Of a stretch of DNA of 44,580 bases, positions 41,928 to 44,580 are shown one piece after another (within the stretch, counting starts at the first letter, position 1; each line of letters opens with the position of its first letter). A program made the position numbers and the translations under genes. The notes beneath the pieces are model-generated. The model did not search any database. It saw nothing but the letters and a program-made list of their open reading frames with translations, and was not told where the DNA came from. The stretch is taken from NCBI GenBank assembly GCA_017847725.1, contig JAGAXW010000013.1, forward strand, positions 1 to 44,580. The letters are read 5' to 3'. The DNA is from Prevotella sp. (GTDB lineage: Bacteria > Bacteroidota > Bacteroidia > Bacteroidales > Bacteroidaceae).

Positions 41928-42299
41928 CTATCGCAGTCTGTCTGCAGCTCTCACCATTTTCTCATCGGCAAGTATGGCCCGACGAGCCAAGAAAGTAAGT
42001 ATGACGCTTATCATCGGCATGACATCCGGCCACGCCAACTGGAAGTTCTGTGCGTCTGGGGCCACATGCTTGCTATAGACAATGAGCCCGATATACCACC
42101 CGAAATGGAGGAAAATGGCTACAAGACAGTATAAGGACTGACGATTACGATGCTTATATATAAATATGGTATAGAGATTAAGCACTGCAATACCCAACTG
42201 GACAGCCATGAGGGGCCACGAATGATGGCCCGCAAAGGCGGTGACTACGCTGAGCACGAGGGCCAGCACCAAATAGACAGACTGAATACGCTGTATCAT
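41928..42299 (-). CDS. DUF4293 membrane protein
   Basis: A 123-residue protein with four hydrophobic segments (about 7-23, 29-47, 56-75, 93-106). It begins MIQRIQSVYLVLA and ends RRAILADEKMVRAADRLR, the typical borders of DUF4293 proteins of Bacteroidetes. Function unknown. It is the last gene of the bamD-rpoZ operon, 16 bp after rpoZ, an order shared by many members of the phylum. Confidence 0.9.
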   Translation of the reverse strand: MIQRIQSVYLVLALVLSVVTAFAGHHSWPLMAVQLGIAVLNLYTIFIYKHRNRQSLYCLVAIFLHFGWYIGLIVYSKHVAPDAQNFQLAWPDVMPMISVILTFLARRAILADEKMVRAADRLR

Positions 42300-42315
42300 A
42301 CGTGTTAGACTGCTA

Positions 42316-42651
42316 CTACGATTCTGCTACTGAGTCACGGGCAGGATCACGCCAGTACACCTTGTCCTCGATGAACTCCTGAGTTGCGAGCAAGGAGGGC
42401 TTTGGCAATTTCTCATAATAGCGGGATATTTCTATCTGTTCGCGGTTCTCAAACACCTCCTCAAGTGAGTCGTTATAAGATGCGAATTCTGCCAGTTTCT
42501 TTGACAGGTCTTCCTTAATCTGAAGACTTATCTGGTTGGCACGCTTCGAAATGATTGCTACACTCTCATAGATATTGCCAGTTTCCTGGCAAAGATCCAT
42601 AATGTTGCGGGTCACGGTATTGACCGGTGCTTTTGATTTCTTGTAATCCAT
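42316..42651 (-). CDS. rpoZ: RNA polymerase omega subunit (Rpb6-like)
   Basis: Omega helps fold and assemble the beta' subunit of RNA polymerase. The 111-residue protein has the omega/Rpb6 core: TRNIMDLCQETGNIYESVAI and the helix ISKRANQISLQIKEDLSKKL (about 34-53). A C-terminal tail with YYEKLPKPSLLATQEFIEDK is characteristic of Bacteroidetes members. It lies 9 bp after bamD and before the DUF4293 gene, a conserved operon in the phylum. Confidence 0.9.
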   Translation of the reverse strand: MDYKKSKAPVNTVTRNIMDLCQETGNIYESVAIISKRANQISLQIKEDLSKKLAEFASYNDSLEEVFENREQIEISRYYEKLPKPSLLATQEFIEDKVYWRDPARDSVAES

Positions 42652-42660
42652 ATCTGAAAA

Positions 42661-43488
42661 TTAATCTTTTGTTATCTTCTTACACTTGATGATAAACTTC
42701 TCTGCTGTCTTACACTCCTTGGAGTCGGGATACTCGTTCAGGAAGCCATAGCACTCGTCCTCAGCATCGCGGTAACGCTCCACCCTCTTCTCCTCAGAAC
42801 TGTTCTCTGCGAGATAGAACTTGCTCTTCATGATAAGCACAGAGAACTTCTCGCGCAGGTCAGAGTAAGGATATTGCTTAAGGGCGTTCTGGGCCGTAAT
42901 GACGCATGCCTCATAGTTACTCTCTGTGTTATTGTTGACGTTGCCAAAATAGCCGCCCAGGTTATAATAGAGCTTGGCTGAGAGGTACTCCTTCGTGACC
43001 AGATTGTCCTGCAACTTGAACAGCCTCTGCTGGGCTTCTTCACGGAACTTGGAGTCTGGGAAATAGTCGAGGAAGTTCTGATAGGCATTGATAGCTGCCA
43101 GCGTAGGCGTCTGGTCGAGACGAGGCTCCGGCGAACTTTGATAGAGTGACTGACCTATATAATAAGAAGCCTGCTCTGCGAAATATCCCTTGGGATAGCT
43201 CGAAAAATATTTCTTGAAGGTTGCGCTGGCTGCCTCGTAGTCGCGATTGCAATACTGGGCCATGGCCAGCATATAGAGGCTCTCCTGGGCATTGCTGCGC
43301 CCCTTCTGCATGGTGACGACATCCTGCAACAGCGTAGCAGCCTGCTGAAACTTGCCGACAGCGAAGTATTCCTTAGCACATTCGTACTTATAAGTAGTGT
43401 CTTGCGACTTGTAGATGCGGTTGAACTCAGTGGCGCATCCAGAGCACAAAAGAGCCAGACTAAGACCTATCAGTGTATTTCTTATCAT
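42661..43488 (-). CDS. bamD: Outer membrane assembly lipoprotein BamD
   Basis: BamD is the essential lipoprotein of the BAM complex that inserts beta-barrel proteins into the outer membrane. The 275-residue protein has a lipobox (SLALLCSGC, Cys18) and a chain of TPR units: YECAKEYFAVGKFQQAATLL (about 34-53), then SLYMLAMAQYCNRDYEAASA, a SYYIGQSLY unit, and later repeats ending near DECYGFLNEYPDSKECKTAE. Length and repeat order fit BamD. It heads the bamD-rpoZ-DUF4293 operon and has a textbook Bacteroidetes promoter. Confidence 0.93.
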   Translation of the reverse strand: MIRNTLIGLSLALLCSGCATEFNRIYKSQDTTYKYECAKEYFAVGKFQQAATLLQDVVTMQKGRSNAQESLYMLAMAQYCNRDYEAASATFKKYFSSYPKGYFAEQASYYIGQSLYQSSPEPRLDQTPTLAAINAYQNFLDYFPDSKFREEAQQRLFKLQDNLVTKEYLSAKLYYNLGGYFGNVNNNTESNYEACVITAQNALKQYPYSDLREKFSVLIMKSKFYLAENSSEEKRVERYRDAEDECYGFLNEYPDSKECKTAEKFIIKCKKITKD

Positions 43489-43509
43489 ACAAACACAAAA
43501 TTAGACTTG

Positions 43510-43540
43510 CAAAATTACTCATTTTTCCACGAAAAGCAAA
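43510..43540 (-). promoter_or_regulatory. Promoter of the bamD operon
   Basis: On the minus strand TTTG (43537-43540) is followed after exactly 19 bp by TAATTTTG (43510-43517), 22 nt upstream of the bamD ATG. A second TAATTTTG lies a few bases downstream, near the start codon. Confidence 0.8.
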
Positions 43541-43612
43541 GAGAAAACATAGTTTTTTAGCATTTTTGTCGTAGAAGTAACGTTTTTTACGAAGATAAAG
43601 GGCGCAAAACGA

Positions 43613-44236
43613 CTATCTGATAAAGTGCATGGGTGCCCAGGGCTCGCGCTCAGGATAGTCCGGCTGTCCGTCGGCATGAATCTTCTTCAGCAGCCACGCC
43701 ATGTTGTTGGCCAGCGTCCGCATGGTCTGCATACCCTCTGTATCGAGTGCAGCCTGACCTTCCTCACGGCCATAGACGATGTTCCAATACTGCGAGGTAA
43801 CTATAGGCATGTTCATCATTTGGAATGGCAAATTCATGGTCTCGAATGCAGCGGTAGCACCCCCACGACGGCACACGCAGACGGCGGCAGCAGGCTTGTT
43901 CTGCACCTTGGCACCGGCAGAGAAGAACATGCGCTGGATGAGCGACAAGACCGCACCGTTGGGCTGACCGTAATAGACGGGCGACCCCACGATGAGGGCA
44001 TCGGCGGTGTCGAGCTTCTCACTGATGCGGTTGCAGACGTCGTCATCGAACACACAGCGGTTCAGCTGTTTCATCTGACACTGCCCGCAGGCGATACAAC
44101 TACGGACGGCCTTAGTGCCGACCTGCACGATTTCCGACTCAATGCCTTGAGCCTCCAATGTTTTGGCTACCTCGCTTAAGGCAAGGAATGTGTTGCCCTT
44201 CTTACGGGGGCTACCGTTAATCAGAAGTACCTTCAT
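43613..44236 (-). CDS. Flavodoxin-family NAD(P)H-dependent oxidoreductase
   Basis: A 207-residue flavoprotein of the NADPH-dependent FMN reductase/flavodoxin-fold group. The FMN phosphate loop is INGSPRKKGNT (6-16), a cysteine cluster CIACGQCQ lies at about 47-54, and GSPVYYGQPNG (about 84-94) lines the flavin. Cys-rich members are common iron-sulfur flavoproteins or azoreductase-like enzymes, but here the cysteines number too few for a sure 4Fe-4S site. It stands alone, with its own promoter and no partner gene. The electron acceptor is unknown. Confidence 0.9.
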   Translation of the reverse strand: MKVLLINGSPRKKGNTFLALSEVAKTLEAQGIESEIVQVGTKAVRSCIACGQCQMKQLNRCVFDDDVCNRISEKLDTADALIVGSPVYYGQPNGAVLSLIQRMFFSAGAKVQNKPAAAVCVCRRGGATAAFETMNLPFQMMNMPIVTSQYWNIVYGREEGQAALDTEGMQTMRTLANNMAWLLKKIHADGQPDYPEREPWAPMHFIR

Positions 44237-44562
44237 TTTTTCGTATTTGCTTGGTTTAATATTCTGTTAAGCGTTCATTTTCGTTCTCACACCTGCGCCA
44301 AGGCTATTTATTGGCAGCATGGCCAATTACGCCAGACAAAATTACGCTTTTCTGTTTAATTCCCAAGAGCACCGCATCAGTTTTAACTTTTGTTACAGGA
44401 TTCCGTAAAAGGTTTGCATATTAAGTTTTTACTTGTATACATTGCTGTCCACTAAAAATCGCCAAGTGTTCATTGAAATGATTGAAATATAGTTAGTTGC
44501 AGAGATTTTTCGGGTGCACCGATTTGATTTCGTATCTTTGCGGTCAAAATGGATGACTGCAT
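44237..44562. other. Intergenic region between the flavodoxin-family gene and the right-edge gene
   Basis: This 326 bp stretch holds the promoter of the flavodoxin-family gene on the left. On the right are a GGTGCACC palindrome (44513-44520) and a -7 box TATCTTTG (44533-44540) for the rightward gene. A stretch near 44448-44470 (CCACTAAAAATCGCC) has a loosely inverted counterpart near 44501-44514 (AGAGATTTTTCGGG). No gene is visible between them. Confidence 0.5.
44337..44367 (-). promoter_or_regulatory. Promoter of the flavodoxin-family gene
   Basis: Minus strand CTTG (44364-44367), 19 bp, then TAATTTTG (44337-44344), about 100 nt upstream of the ATG. The spacing is exact; the -33 box has one mismatch. 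Confidence 0.55.
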
Positions 44563-44580
44563 ATGAACAAATCAAAATAC
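44563..44580 (+). CDS. Start of a rightward gene, possibly an IS4-family transposase
   Basis: Only MNKSKY is visible before the window ends. A -7 box TATCTTTG lies 22 bp upstream of this ATG; the other nearby ATG (44550) is closed after five codons. The opening is like the first residues of Bacteroidetes IS4-type (DUF4372) transposases, as I remember them, but six residues prove nothing. Confidence 0.3.

Overview
The window reads as a chromosome segment of a Bacteroidales bacterium, most likely Prevotellaceae. The evidence is: promoters of the Bacteroidetes form (TTTG, 19-20 bp, TAnnTTTG) ahead of many genes; almost no Shine-Dalgarno sequences; lipoproteins with Bacteroidetes-type lipoboxes; and gene sets typical of the phylum, namely bamD-rpoZ(Rpb6-like)-DUF4293, an RprX/RprY two-component pair, a long PPi-dependent phosphofructokinase, serC-serA with a lysine-type PGDH, and a golvesin-domain amidase. 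The species cannot be fixed from this view. No rRNA, tRNA or CRISPR array was recognised.

Region 1 (about 1-9000) is an accessory, AT-richer defence island. Leftward it carries hsdM, a RhuM-Fic protein, hsdS, a coiled-coil membrane protein, a DUF4268/PD-(D/E)XK nuclease-like protein and an AAA15-type ATPase cut by the window edge, preceded by a small XRE regulator. HsdR is not in view. Rightward follow a hipB-hipA pair and a frameshifted remnant of an AbiEii nucleotidyltransferase.

Region 2 (9000-22000) is core genome, mostly on the minus strand: a GNAT acetyltransferase, a secreted cyclophilin (plus strand), a periplasmic TPR protein, gyrA, the rprY/rprX pair, a TonB-dependent receptor, a GH25 lysozyme-like protein and PPi-phosphofructokinase. 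Region 3 (22100-28900, plus strand) holds a small helical protein, a PlsC-like acyltransferase overlapping a 959-residue golvesin/amidase-like exported protein, a small hypothetical, a YgiQ radical SAM protein and an overlapping PP2C-like phosphatase.

Region 4 (28861-33330, minus) is one probable operon: HAD phosphatase, panB, an MFS transporter, leuB and a TPR protein. The two recognisable enzymes belong to pathways that branch from alpha-ketoisovalerate. It is divergent from a RelA/SpoT homologue (33420-35630) whose hydrolase motifs are degenerate. Region 5 (35600-44580) has pepD plus a small lipoprotein, a small membrane protein with an OmpH/Skp-like lipoprotein, a DEAD-box helicase, serC-serA, the bamD operon and a flavodoxin-family reductase. 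The right edge may enter an insertion sequence.

The most interesting items are the unrecognised membrane protein and RhuM-Fic protein inside the type I restriction operon, the decayed AbiEii gene, and inverted repeats wrapped around the promoters of rprX and gyrA.
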